Below the pieces are notes generated by a model. It had not been told where the DNA came from. It worked only from the letters and a program-made list of their open reading frames with translations, and made no database searches. This document shows, in pieces, positions 16,002 to 23,641 of a stretch of 41,961 bases of DNA; the stretch's first letter is position 1; each line of letters opens with the position of its first letter. The DNA comes from Pseudopedobacter sp039918235. GTDB lineage: Bacteria; Bacteroidota; Bacteroidia; Sphingobacteriales; Sphingobacteriaceae. The translations under genes and the position numbers were made by a program. The stretch lies in the NCBI GenBank assembly GCA_039918235.1, contig JBDSHZ010000006.1:1-41961 (forward strand), in the 5' to 3' direction.

Positions 16002-17363
16002 CTATTTTAGTCCTAAAGTGATTTTTAAAGGCTCATCTAAATGGTAAATATCTTTATAGGTATTCAAAATGCCATCCCTTACAACACAAGTAAAATATCC
16101 TATAAAAACAGGGAAGGGATGTTTTAAGGTCATCAATCTACTACCTTTTACATTAGTTGGTTTTACAGATAGATTATCCTGCCTTAACAGTAAATCAATC
16201 AAAGAATTTGAATTTTCTATAATTACAGACCCTGTACTTAATGCGCTATCTGTGTTTTTAAATAAACCTTTTATTGGGCTATTCTGTATGTTTATTCTAA
16301 TTTGATTATCGATATTTAAAACAACACTATTTTGCTTATTGTAACCTGCTTTTTTAATGATATGATATTTAGAAATATTTTTTTGAACCAGCTTTAAATT
16401 ATCAATTGTGGGCGATATCACTTTTCCATTATTGTTATAAATGATAAAATGATTTTGTTGGATATAAGAAAGATTTTTTCTTGCCTCTAAAAGAATTTCT
16501 TCTATTATAAAACTTTCATTGATATTCCATTCTGATGATGTTTTTACGGTTTTTATAGTACTAGTAATTAAAGGTGTAGGGGTTTTGGGCGAGCCTACAA
16601 TTGCCTTAAAGATTTCTTTTTCACTCCCGTTACGATATTGTACTTCTAACGAAGGAATGTTTACCAGCAAATACGGAGTTTCCACACTGTTAAACCAACG
16701 CCATCTTTCCAAATTAAGTGCAATTAGTTTTTCTGTCTCTTCTGAACTTTCGTAACAATCTCCGGTATACTGCCCTACCATTAATCTCAAATATTCTTGC
16801 AACTGTTTATAGCTTTCGAAATTTGGTTGAACCTTTAAAATCTCCTCTTCAAAATTCTCATTTTTGATAGCTTTTAAAAGCACATTTTCAGCATTTAAAC
16901 CATTAAACGATTCTTTATCTAAATTTTTTAAAGGAAAATTAGGGTTTGCTTTTCCATAATGGATTTGATAGATATAATTTAATAATCCATCGGTAAGGAA
17001 TATATCTGCGGTGGTTTTATATTGATTTAAACCTTCTCTTAACAAGAGGTCGCTTAATAAACCAGCAGTAATTTTATCACAATGAAATTCAATGGGGTTT
17101 AAACCATTTTGTCCAGAGTTATACAACAAGCTATGTACTTTCCATATCAACTTTTGGTTGGTATTAAACCATAATAATTGATTTTCTTTATCTGCATAGA
17201 CCTTTTTAGTTAGGTTTGGGAATTTTAATAGATGATCATCAGTAAGTTCTTTAAGTTGAATATTAAAGTTGTCTTTTACTGTTTTTTGAGCAAATAATTT
17301 ATTACCAAAAATTGTTGATGTGATAATTACAAATAAGAATGCTTTAAATAAATGCTTTTTCAT
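16002..17363 (-). CDS. L,D-transpeptidase (YcbB-type) homologue lacking catalytic His and Cys
   Basis: 453 residues with a signal peptide ending near LFA-QKT. It aligns with the intact L,D-transpeptidase of this window: LERWRWF at the start of the YkuD part, YLLVNIPSLEVQYRNG, and the C-terminal PVFIGYFTCVVRDG...YKDIYHLDEP block. The catalytic motif SHGCIRV is replaced by S376-T377-G378-S379-V-I-I, so both the His and the nucleophilic Cys are gone. The peptidoglycan-binding repeat before the YkuD domain is also reduced. The frame is open over its full length with a preserved signal peptide, so it may be a pseudoenzyme acting as a binding or regulatory protein. It may equally be at an early stage of decay. 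Confidence 0.85.
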   Translation of the reverse strand: MKKHLFKAFLFVIITSTIFGNKLFAQKTVKDNFNIQLKELTDDHLLKFPNLTKKVYADKENQLLWFNTNQKLIWKVHSLLYNSGQNGLNPIEFHCDKITAGLLSDLLLREGLNQYKTTADIFLTDGLLNYIYQIHYGKANPNFPLKNLDKESFNGLNAENVLLKAIKNENFEEEILKVQPNFESYKQLQEYLRLMVGQYTGDCYESSEETEKLIALNLERWRWFNSVETPYLLVNIPSLEVQYRNGSEKEIFKAIVGSPKTPTPLITSTIKTVKTSSEWNINESFIIEEILLEARKNLSYIQQNHFIIYNNNGKVISPTIDNLKLVQKNISKYHIIKKAGYNKQNSVVLNIDNQIRINIQNSPIKGLFKNTDSALSTGSVIIENSNSLIDLLLRQDNLSVKPTNVKGSRLMTLKHPFPVFIGYFTCVVRDGILNTYKDIYHLDEPLKITLGLK

Positions 17364-17508
17364 AACAACTAGATTTACAACACAAAGTTGAAATTATTGT
17401 AGCCCAAAAAGTAGGACATTAATCACTTTTTTAAATGATTTAGGTTTTTTATATTAATTAATCAAATTTTATGGCCTTTTGTATTTCTGTAGGTGTTAAT
17501 GATTATCA

Positions 17509-17638
17509 TTACTCAATAACTAATTCATTGTTTTCTGCCAAAACACCTGGCGCATTCCATACAATTTTTGAAGTTTTTAATAAAGGAGCCCTTTAAATAC
17601 ATGTTGAATATCTTCTCCAAATCAAGGTCACTTTTCAT
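17509..17638 (-). pseudogene. Remnant of a BON-domain gene with an internal deletion
   Basis: On the minus strand, positions 17511-17590 encode KIVWNAPGVLAENNELVIE followed by a stop. This is nearly the C-terminal end of the triple-BON protein at 26742 (KIAWNAPGVLAVNNELVVE, stop). Upstream, from the ATG at 17638, another frame encodes MKSDLDLEKIFN, which resembles that protein's N terminus (MKTDRNLEKDVQ). Everything between, some 170 codons, is missing and the frame is lost. The C-terminal match is convincing; the N-terminal match is short. It lies between the truncated manA copy and the degenerate transpeptidase gene. Confidence 0.7.
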
Positions 17639-17713
17639 CTAATATTACTGTACTTATCAATTGTAAAGATCATAATTAAGCTAGCCTGTTTGTTACGTAA
17701 TTATATCTTTATG

Positions 17714-17929
17714 TTACATTACTTTCATCAATTGAGCGATCGCATATCCCTTTAAAGTGCCATCAACAACTTTGCTTGCATGATCTTTCCTATCGCTCAA
17801 AATCCAAGCTTCGCCAATAGTTTCTTCTTTTGGCAGTGGTTTAGAAAGTAAGTGCTCTAATTTTCTGCCTCCCCAAAGCCGATATTGGTAAATAGCTTCA
17901 AACTTTAAAGGATACCATTTAAGTGCCAT
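17714..17929 (-). pseudogene. Truncated duplicate of mannose-6-phosphate isomerase
   Basis: An ORF of 71 codons matches only the first 71 residues of the intact ManA: YPLKFEAIYQYRLWGG, GEAWILSDRKDHAS and LKGYAIAQLMK, then an abrupt stop. All the zinc ligands (beyond residue 100) are absent, so it cannot be an active isomerase. Positions 17775-17818 are identical to 14918-14961 in manA, including third codon positions, implying a recent duplication or gene conversion. It starts 36 bp after the stop of the glycosyltransferase gene, on the same strand, so it may mark a former glycosyltransferase-manA operon. Confidence 0.9.
17775..17818. repeat. 44-bp direct repeat, copy 2 (inside truncated manA)
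   Basis: Exact partner of 14918-14961. Sequence on either side has diverged, although the flanking protein stays similar, so identity is confined to this block. Confidence 0.9.
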
Positions 17930-17964
17930 AACCTCTAATTCAATTAATTACAAAAAACATCCTG

Positions 17965-20298
17965 TTAAGCCAATTCAAGTTTATTTCGGGTTAAAAGGGC
18001 GACAGTATTTTCTTCTTCTATCAATAGCTTTTCTAAAGTTAGTCTGGCCATTAAATAACTAACTGTCGACTCCGCTCCTTGGTTAAGGTTCACATTGTGT
18101 TCTTCCAATCCATCATAACAACCTCCGGTACAAGGGTTATAAATAATTTGGTTTAAATGATTATTTCCTAAGAACCAATCAAAAGAAAGACTGATTTTTT
18201 TCCTGTAATTTTCATCTTTAAACTCATGATAAAATCTTTTTAATGCTATTATAGCATAAGCAATATCTATTGGTTGTTCGCCACCTGCCTTTCTTTTTAC
18301 AACTGCAGCATCTTTATGTAACCAACCCTGATTAGAAATTACTTTAATTCTATTTTTCGTAAATGTTTTAGCTATTAAAAAATCAAAAGATTGTTTTGAA
18401 ATTGTTCTATAAATTGGGTTGCCAATAGCTAACCAAGCGCATAACATGGCCTCGGGAATGATGCTATTGCCATAAGTTAAATACGTTTCATACCAATGCC
18501 AATTTTTCTTTTCTTCGTGTCTGTACATTTGCACTAACCTATCTGCAAGTTCTCTTATTATATAGATATGGAGTGCTAACTTATATTTAGTATAAGCATA
18601 ATATAAACCTTTAATAATAAAAGCCATGGCTCTTGTTGAGTGAATTTTATTTACACCCGACATTGATTTTTCTAAAACAATTTCGGCCTCTATGATTAAA
18701 TCTTCAGGTAAAATATCTCCGATAGAAATAAGGTATCCCAAAGCCCATATAGCTCTGCCGTTAGCATCTTCTAAATTAACCTCACTATTTTGATTTGTAA
18801 ATGTTTTGGTTTCATCTACATAATTCAAGAAATCTCCTTTGGGTTGCTGGCAGTATTTAATAAAATTAAAATAGATGTATATATACTTTAAGTCTTTACT
18901 ATTTTGTGTCAATTCAAAATGCTGACAAATAGCAACCATGGCTCTGGCATTATCATCTAAAGTATATCCTGAATCCATATCTGGTTGATTGATTTTAGAG
19001 AACTGGATCATCCCAAAACTAGTAGTTAACTTTTTAATATGATTTAGGTTAACTATTGGAATTTTATATTGAAGCGTTAGTTTATCATCTTCAAGTTTTT
19101 TGAACAGCATTGCATGGGCAATAGCAGAATTTTCCCAAGCAGTAGTAGCCATTAACTGTAAGCCTGTTGAAGCAATATTTAACCTTAACTGTTTGTTATT
19201 TAGCAGGTTGATTACTGCTTCACCTAATTGATTTGAATTATTAAAATCAACAATAATCCCTGCACCATTTCTAAGTACTTCAACAGCGTGTGGTATTGGC
19301 GTTGAAATTACTGGGCAACCACAACTTATAGCATAAGAAAATGTTCCGCTTACCGCTTGATTTGGGTTATTTGAAGTAAATAAATAAATATCGGTAAGTT
19401 GTAAATACTCTAAAAGTATTGGCAGGGGCAAAAAGTAGTTTACAAATTCAACGTAAGGCTGTAATTGTAAGTTGTTAATTATTTCTTGAAGCAGATTTCT
19501 GTATTTTTCGCCCTCCTGTTTTTCTACCGTAGGATGTGTTTTACCTATAATTAGAAATAAAACATTTGGAAATTTTTTAATGATTTGAGGTAAAGCCAAC
19601 AAAGTAGTTTCAATGCTTTTACCCGAGCTTAATAAACCAAATGTTGAAAGTACCATTCTCCCTGTATACTTATAGTTCTCTTTCAGCAGTTCTTTTTGAA
19701 CATGAGGCACCAAATGAGTACCATGTGGGATTACCCTAATTTTGCTCTTTAAAACACCATAAGCTTCTTCTAATAGAATCTCAGAAGTATTGGTCATCAC
19801 TATAATATTGGTAGAAGCGTCAACAATTTGTTTTACATTCAATTTTAATGCTTCATTAGGATGGGGCAGCACTGTATGAAAAACCGTTATAATTGGTTTG
19901 TTTAATGTTTCAAGAAAACAAACAAAACTTTGTTCGTTTGTTTTAAATAAGCCAAACTCATGCTGAATCACTATAAGCTTAATTTCATCATTACTATTTA
20001 TTTGTTTTGCTAAATTAATATACGAATCAGCTTCATCTGTATTAAGAATATAATTAACCCCAGCTGCATATTGGTGCTTTTCATTTTCAGATTCTAACGC
20101 ACAAATTTGTAAGCAAAAAGATTTTTCAAATTTATTATTTAAAGCCTTTATTAAATCTTGCGAATAAGTTGCTATTCCACATTCTCTTGGTGGAAATGTA
20201 GTTAAAACTAGAATTTGAGGCAAGCCACAGCTAGAATTTACCGAGTTGATTTTGATGTGGTTAGGAATGTGATTTCGTTGAATTTTATAGGGCATCAT
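17965..20298 (-). CDS. Two-domain GT4 glycosyltransferase with C-terminal helical domain
   Basis: 777 residues, cytoplasmic. The first ~390 form a GT-B/GT4 glycosyltransferase: LVLTTFPPRECGIATYSQDL at the N terminus, LIVIQHEFG, RVIPHGTH, LSTFGLLSSGKSIE for the start of the second Rossmann domain, and SGTFSYAISCGCPVISTPIPHAVEVL, where the donor-binding motif usually lies. The last ~380 are helical, with repeats of the (alpha/alpha)-barrel style (DSGYTLDDNARAMVA, LEDANGRAIWALGYL, GNSIIPEAMLCAWLA, KAGGEQPIDIAYAIIALKRFY, LNQGAESTVSYLMARL). The latter resembles glycoside-hydrolase or epimerase-like toroids. I do not know the product. Proximity to a manA remnant and the GH130 operon suggests a mannose-containing glycan, by inference. 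Confidence 0.8.
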   Translation of the reverse strand: MMPYKIQRNHIPNHIKINSVNSSCGLPQILVLTTFPPRECGIATYSQDLIKALNNKFEKSFCLQICALESENEKHQYAAGVNYILNTDEADSYINLAKQINSNDEIKLIVIQHEFGLFKTNEQSFVCFLETLNKPIITVFHTVLPHPNEALKLNVKQIVDASTNIIVMTNTSEILLEEAYGVLKSKIRVIPHGTHLVPHVQKELLKENYKYTGRMVLSTFGLLSSGKSIETTLLALPQIIKKFPNVLFLIIGKTHPTVEKQEGEKYRNLLQEIINNLQLQPYVEFVNYFLPLPILLEYLQLTDIYLFTSNNPNQAVSGTFSYAISCGCPVISTPIPHAVEVLRNGAGIIVDFNNSNQLGEAVINLLNNKQLRLNIASTGLQLMATTAWENSAIAHAMLFKKLEDDKLTLQYKIPIVNLNHIKKLTTSFGMIQFSKINQPDMDSGYTLDDNARAMVAICQHFELTQNSKDLKYIYIYFNFIKYCQQPKGDFLNYVDETKTFTNQNSEVNLEDANGRAIWALGYLISIGDILPEDLIIEAEIVLEKSMSGVNKIHSTRAMAFIIKGLYYAYTKYKLALHIYIIRELADRLVQMYRHEEKKNWHWYETYLTYGNSIIPEAMLCAWLAIGNPIYRTISKQSFDFLIAKTFTKNRIKVISNQGWLHKDAAVVKRKAGGEQPIDIAYAIIALKRFYHEFKDENYRKKISLSFDWFLGNNHLNQIIYNPCTGGCYDGLEEHNVNLNQGAESTVSYLMARLTLEKLLIEEENTVALLTRNKLELA

Positions 20299-20379
20299 AT
20301 TTCTTATTAAGCATTAATTCTTTAATAAGTACCGATATACTAACAGCAACACAAATAATTTGCTCGTTGGCATCACCGT

Positions 20380-20402
20380 ATCGGTTTTTATTTTAAACCG
20401 AT
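20380..20402. repeat. 8-bp inverted repeat in a divergent promoter region
   Basis: ATCGGTTT (20380-20387) and AAACCGAT (20395-20402) are perfect complements around a 7-nt AT loop. It lies between the glycosyltransferase start (minus) and the small helical gene (plus), a 240-bp divergent space. It could be an operator for both or a hairpin in the leader. No exact TAnnTTTG promoter was found beside it. Confidence 0.5.
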
Positions 20403-20538
20403 GGGCTTGATACTTATGATGCTAAATGTATTGTAACCTTTTGATATTAGGAGTAATGAGGGTCATCTACAATCATGTTTTTAGTCACAGCGGTTTTTAG
20501 TAATAATCCTGAACTTCAACAAATTAAATTATACTGTT

Positions 20539-20973
20539 ATGGATACTATAGAAAAAAAACAATTAGGATTAGAACTACAGGAACTTTATTTAGAAAATAA
20601 AGGTTGGCTATCTGATGTTCTTTTTATGGAAGACGAAATTCGCTTTTTTAGGAAGCTATTTGATAAAGTAATCTCTTTGGCAATTGTTGAAGAAAAAGTT
20701 AAAAAGCTTTATCCTGTAACCCAACATTTAGAAAGTTTGGATAAAAAACGGGAAACACTTAAAGCGCTAATTATCAAAAACCAACATTTACTAGAATCTT
20801 TAATTAAAGATGCTAAAAAAGTATTTAGTTTAGAACTGGTGATAGAAAATGCAGAAATTGTTAAAAACATTAGAGCACTTTTTACTGAAGAAAAACAACT
20901 TAGAAAAGACTTATATATTTTAGCAGAAGAAGTTTTTGAACTAGAACATAAAGGCCATCTATTAGGTGAATAA
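20539..20973 (+). CDS. Small all-helical protein of unknown function
   Basis: A 144-residue, charged protein with no signal peptide or membrane segment. Nearly all of it is predicted helix, with heptad-like Leu/Ile/Val spacing (LGLELQELYLENKGWLSDVLFMEDEIRFFRKLF, then LESLDKKRETLKALIIKNQHLLESLI), suggesting a coiled-coil bundle of three or four helices. I do not recognise a named family. It is 14 bp upstream of the L,D-transpeptidase lipoprotein gene and thus likely in an operon with it. Function unknown; a structural or adaptor role is all one could suggest. Confidence 0.75.
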   Translation: MDTIEKKQLGLELQELYLENKGWLSDVLFMEDEIRFFRKLFDKVISLAIVEEKVKKLYPVTQHLESLDKKRETLKALIIKNQHLLESLIKDAKKVFSLELVIENAEIVKNIRALFTEEKQLRKDLYILAEEVFELEHKGHLLGE

Positions 20974-20987
20974 TACATAAACGGACG

Positions 20988-22613
20988 ATGAAAAACTGGC
21001 GTATTATAATTCTTGCCTTTTTGTTGCTAAATGTTTCATTAAGCAGTTGCGGGCAACCCCATCTGCCAGAAACACAGCAAGATTTTGCAAAAAAAAATTG
21101 GGATGCAAGTATCTCAGGAAGTTTTGTTGCGCAAAATGAGCTCACTTTTGATAGTTTAGTCCTTAAATCCTTTTTTAAAAGTCATCCTCAACTTAAACAA
21201 GTTGAGGATGATGTAGTCCTTTTTTATCGCAGTAGGAACTTTGCTTATGCCTGGTTTGATGATGGAAAATTAATTGAACAGGCCGGAAACCTTTACAATA
21301 GGGTAATCAATTTACAAAATGAAGGTGTCAGCAAAAAGATTCCTTATCAAGCCTCGCTCGATTCTTTATTTAACCTCTTTGAAGTAGAAGAGCATCAAAA
21401 AAAACCTAACATTTTATTAGAGTTGATGCTTACGGCAGATTATTTTGTATTTTCTAAACTAAGTTGGGAAGGTGTAGATCAATCGGTAAGTGAATCTTTA
21501 AAATGGCACCTGCCACGTAAAAAAGTAAACTATGAGCATTATTTAGATAGTATTTTAGAAAACACCAATGCTAAAAACACCATTAAAGAACCTGTTTACA
21601 GGCAATATGACTTGTTAAAAACCTATCTAAAAAAATATAAAGATTTAGAACGTAAGGAGATTTGGACAGCTCTTCAATACACCAAAAATGGCAGCCAGCT
21701 AGGCGACACTTCCCTACTCATTGCTCAAATTAAAAAAAGGCTTTTTTTGTTAAATGATTTCAAAGGAGACACCAGCAATGCTATTTTTGATCTCAGCTTT
21801 TATAATGCGCTCAAAGTATTTCAGCAACGTAACGGCTTAACTGTTGATGGTTTAATTGGAAATGAAACCATCAAAATTTTAAATATCCCTTTAAAGAGTA
21901 GAATTAGGCAAATCATCGTAAATATGGAGCGTAACCGCTGGTTGCCTATTGCCGAATATGAAGATGTGCTGGCCGTAAATATCCCCGATTTTAAACTCCA
22001 TGTATTTCATAAAGACAGCCTGTTGTGGAGCTGCAAAGTGGTAGTTGGGCAAAGTATACATCCAACAACAGTTTTTTTCGGAGAAGTACAAAATGTAGTA
22101 TTTAGCCCTTACTGGAATGTACCTGAAAGTATTGTAAGAAATGAAATTTTACCTCAAATACGGAAACATGCAAACTATTTGGCTACACATGATATGGAAA
22201 TTACAGGCTATAGCAATGGTTTACCTAATGTGCGCCAAAAACCAGGACCTAACAATGCTTTAGGCTTGGTGAAATTTCTTTTTCCCAATATTTATAACAC
22301 CTATTTACATGACACGCCAGCTAAATCTTTATTTGGCGAAACATCCAGAGCATTTAGTCATGGCTGTATCCGAGTAGAAGAACCTGTTAAACTAGCTAAT
22401 TTTTTGCTCCGTAATCAAACAGCATGGACACCCGAAAAAATCAATTCGGCCATGCATAGCGGTCATGAAAAATATGTAAAATTAAATACCAAAGTCCCTG
22501 TGTTTATTGCCTATTTCACCGCTTTTGTAGGGCAAAACAACCAGCTTAATTTCAGGAAAGACATTTATAATTTAGATGAGCATTTAGCGGATATGCTATT
22601 AGAGGAAGAATAA
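20988..22613 (+). CDS. L,D-transpeptidase lipoprotein, YcbB type
   Basis: Forms 3-3 peptidoglycan cross-links or attaches proteins to peptidoglycan in the periplasm. 541 residues. The N terminus is a lipoprotein signal (MKNWRIIILAFLLLNVSLSSC, lipobox LSSC, lipidated C21). A scaffold domain is followed by a peptidoglycan-binding domain (about 240-300: ALKVFQQRNGLTVDGLIGNETIKILN) and the YkuD domain with VFFGEVQNVVFSPYWNVPESI and the catalytic SHGCIRV (S457, H458, C460). This is the domain order of E. coli YcbB/LdtD. It is the intact counterpart of the degenerate copy at 16002. It follows the small helical gene by 14 bp. Confidence 0.93.
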   Translation: MKNWRIIILAFLLLNVSLSSCGQPHLPETQQDFAKKNWDASISGSFVAQNELTFDSLVLKSFFKSHPQLKQVEDDVVLFYRSRNFAYAWFDDGKLIEQAGNLYNRVINLQNEGVSKKIPYQASLDSLFNLFEVEEHQKKPNILLELMLTADYFVFSKLSWEGVDQSVSESLKWHLPRKKVNYEHYLDSILENTNAKNTIKEPVYRQYDLLKTYLKKYKDLERKEIWTALQYTKNGSQLGDTSLLIAQIKKRLFLLNDFKGDTSNAIFDLSFYNALKVFQQRNGLTVDGLIGNETIKILNIPLKSRIRQIIVNMERNRWLPIAEYEDVLAVNIPDFKLHVFHKDSLLWSCKVVVGQSIHPTTVFFGEVQNVVFSPYWNVPESIVRNEILPQIRKHANYLATHDMEITGYSNGLPNVRQKPGPNNALGLVKFLFPNIYNTYLHDTPAKSLFGETSRAFSHGCIRVEEPVKLANFLLRNQTAWTPEKINSAMHSGHEKYVKLNTKVPVFIAYFTAFVGQNNQLNFRKDIYNLDEHLADMLLEEE

Positions 22614-22892
22614 AACTCTAAAATATTTTTTTGAAAATCACCGCTCATTCAATTTTTTTATTACTTATAAGAACACTGATTTGTAACTTGTCTCTAAGAA
22701 GCTGTCTAAATTTTCTAACAATGTTATTAATCTTAAATGTATTGCCATAAAACAGGTATCCTTCCGCTGTCGCTATTGTGTGGACACAAATTTACATGCG
22801 AAATAAATTGATTTTCTCAATAATCAACTTAACATAAAATCTTTAAATTAAATTTATTTGAGTGTTTAAAACATTCAATTTGAAATTGTTAA

Positions 22893-22917
22893 CTTCTTTT
22901 CCATTGATGAAAAGAAG
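22893..22917. repeat. Hairpin CTTCTTTTC / GAAAAGAAG
   Basis: Perfect 9-bp arms at 22893-22901 and 22909-22917 around the loop CATTGAT. It borders the long inverted repeat beginning at 22928. Its arms resemble those of the hairpin at 23473-23492 (TTCTTTTC / GAAAAGAA), so the two may be copies of one dispersed palindrome. Confidence 0.75.
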
Positions 22918-22927
22918 CAAAAATCTA

Positions 22928-23110
22928 GGCTACTGAATATTTGTTTGGTAAGCCTCAATAAATCTTTAACAAGCAAAAAGAAGCGGCGGTAACAAAGGAA
23001 GTGCTTAAACAAAGTATTTGCAACGCTCAACTTTTTGCTAAAGCCTGTACTTTAAATTCAGTTTATGCAAGCAAGATTTATTGGCCTTCCCTTCCAAATT
23101 TTCAGAGGCC
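22928..23110. repeat. Long imperfect inverted repeat, ~39-bp arms
   Basis: The left arm 22928-22966 and right arm 23073-23110 are inverted copies: I count about 30 matches over 38 positions with one bulge, including an 11-bp perfect block AAGATTTATTG and the block CAAAT..TTCAG. They enclose about 105 bp. The transcript of either strand could fold into a long stem. No transposase is present. A MITE-like or REP-doublet element, or a structured RNA, are the candidate explanations. Confidence 0.65.
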
Positions 23111-23472
23111 AGCCCTGCAAGCCGGAATGTCCACTCTGAATATCAACCTTGAAAGGCTGAGATAACCATGATCATTGTTTAACCGTTAGTGCTGGGAAAA
23201 TCAAAAATTTGTAGTGAAGAACTTAATAGAAGCACTTCCGAGCCTATAGCGAAGCGGTTTTACGACCTTAACCGAATAACTTTATTAAAAGGTATACAGA
23301 GTTAATAAGCACAAAATTTACTTAATTGCAAAATGCCGAGTAAAAATCAGCGATGTAAAATTTTTGTTTGAGGGCAATGCCTTGTGCGGCAAAAGCACAT
23401 GATACAAAAAAAGATTTATTCATTTGCTCTTATTTTGTTTAGGTATTCATGTATTCGCAAGCTCGGGTTTGG

Positions 23473-23492
23473 TTCTTTTCATCTGAAAAGAA
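23473..23492. repeat. Hairpin TTCTTTTCA / TGAAAAGAA
   Basis: Arms of 9 bp with a 2-nt centre, effectively 8 bp with the loop ATCT. Similar in sequence to 22893-22917. The two lie near the edges of the non-coding block and could delimit a repeat element. Confidence 0.65.
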
Positions 23493-23603
23493 TGAAACTA
23501 AAATATTAGAAAAGATGTGTCTAAACTATAGCCGCTTGCGGGGGGTTGGTTAGCCATAAAACAAGTAAAATTCATCATTCAAAATACAGAACCTCCCTCT
23601 TAA

Positions 23604-23621
23604 TCTCCCTCCAGAGGGAGA
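23604..23621. terminator. Palindrome TCTCCCT-CCAG-AGGGAGA at the end of the P-type ATPase gene
   Basis: A 7-bp GC-rich stem with a 4-nt loop lies about 20 bp downstream of the stop of the minus-strand ATPase gene. No T run follows on that strand, so termination would be weak or protein-assisted. The sequence is also of the kind seen as dispersed palindromes between Bacteroidetes genes. Confidence 0.4.
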
Positions 23622-23641
23622 CAAGCGTGGCTTAATAAATC

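Larger units (their letters stand above)
22614..23641. other. 1-kb gene-free region with nested inverted repeats
   Basis: There is no ORF over 60 codons and no recognisable coding remnant on either strand. The region holds a 9-bp hairpin at 22893-22917, a long imperfect inverted repeat at 22928-22966 / 23073-23110, a related hairpin at 23473-23492 and a TCTCCCT/AGGGAGA palindrome at 23604-23621. It lies between convergent genes, so promoters are not required. It is best described as an accumulation of dispersed non-coding repeats, or one decayed element. Confidence 0.75.

Noticed and set aside
17714..17929. Small functional ManA-like protein
   Set aside because: It stops after residue 71, before every zinc ligand and the substrate site, and is clearly the front end of a manA copy; it is reported as a pseudogene.
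22687..22696. Second copy of the GTAGAGAC terminator palindrome (CTTGTCTCTA)
   Set aside because: Only one 10-base arm is present with no complementary arm nearby; it may be chance.
22807..22826. FNR box in TTGATT...AATCAA
   Set aside because: The spacer is 8 bp instead of 4 and the site lies between convergent gene ends, where no promoter is needed.
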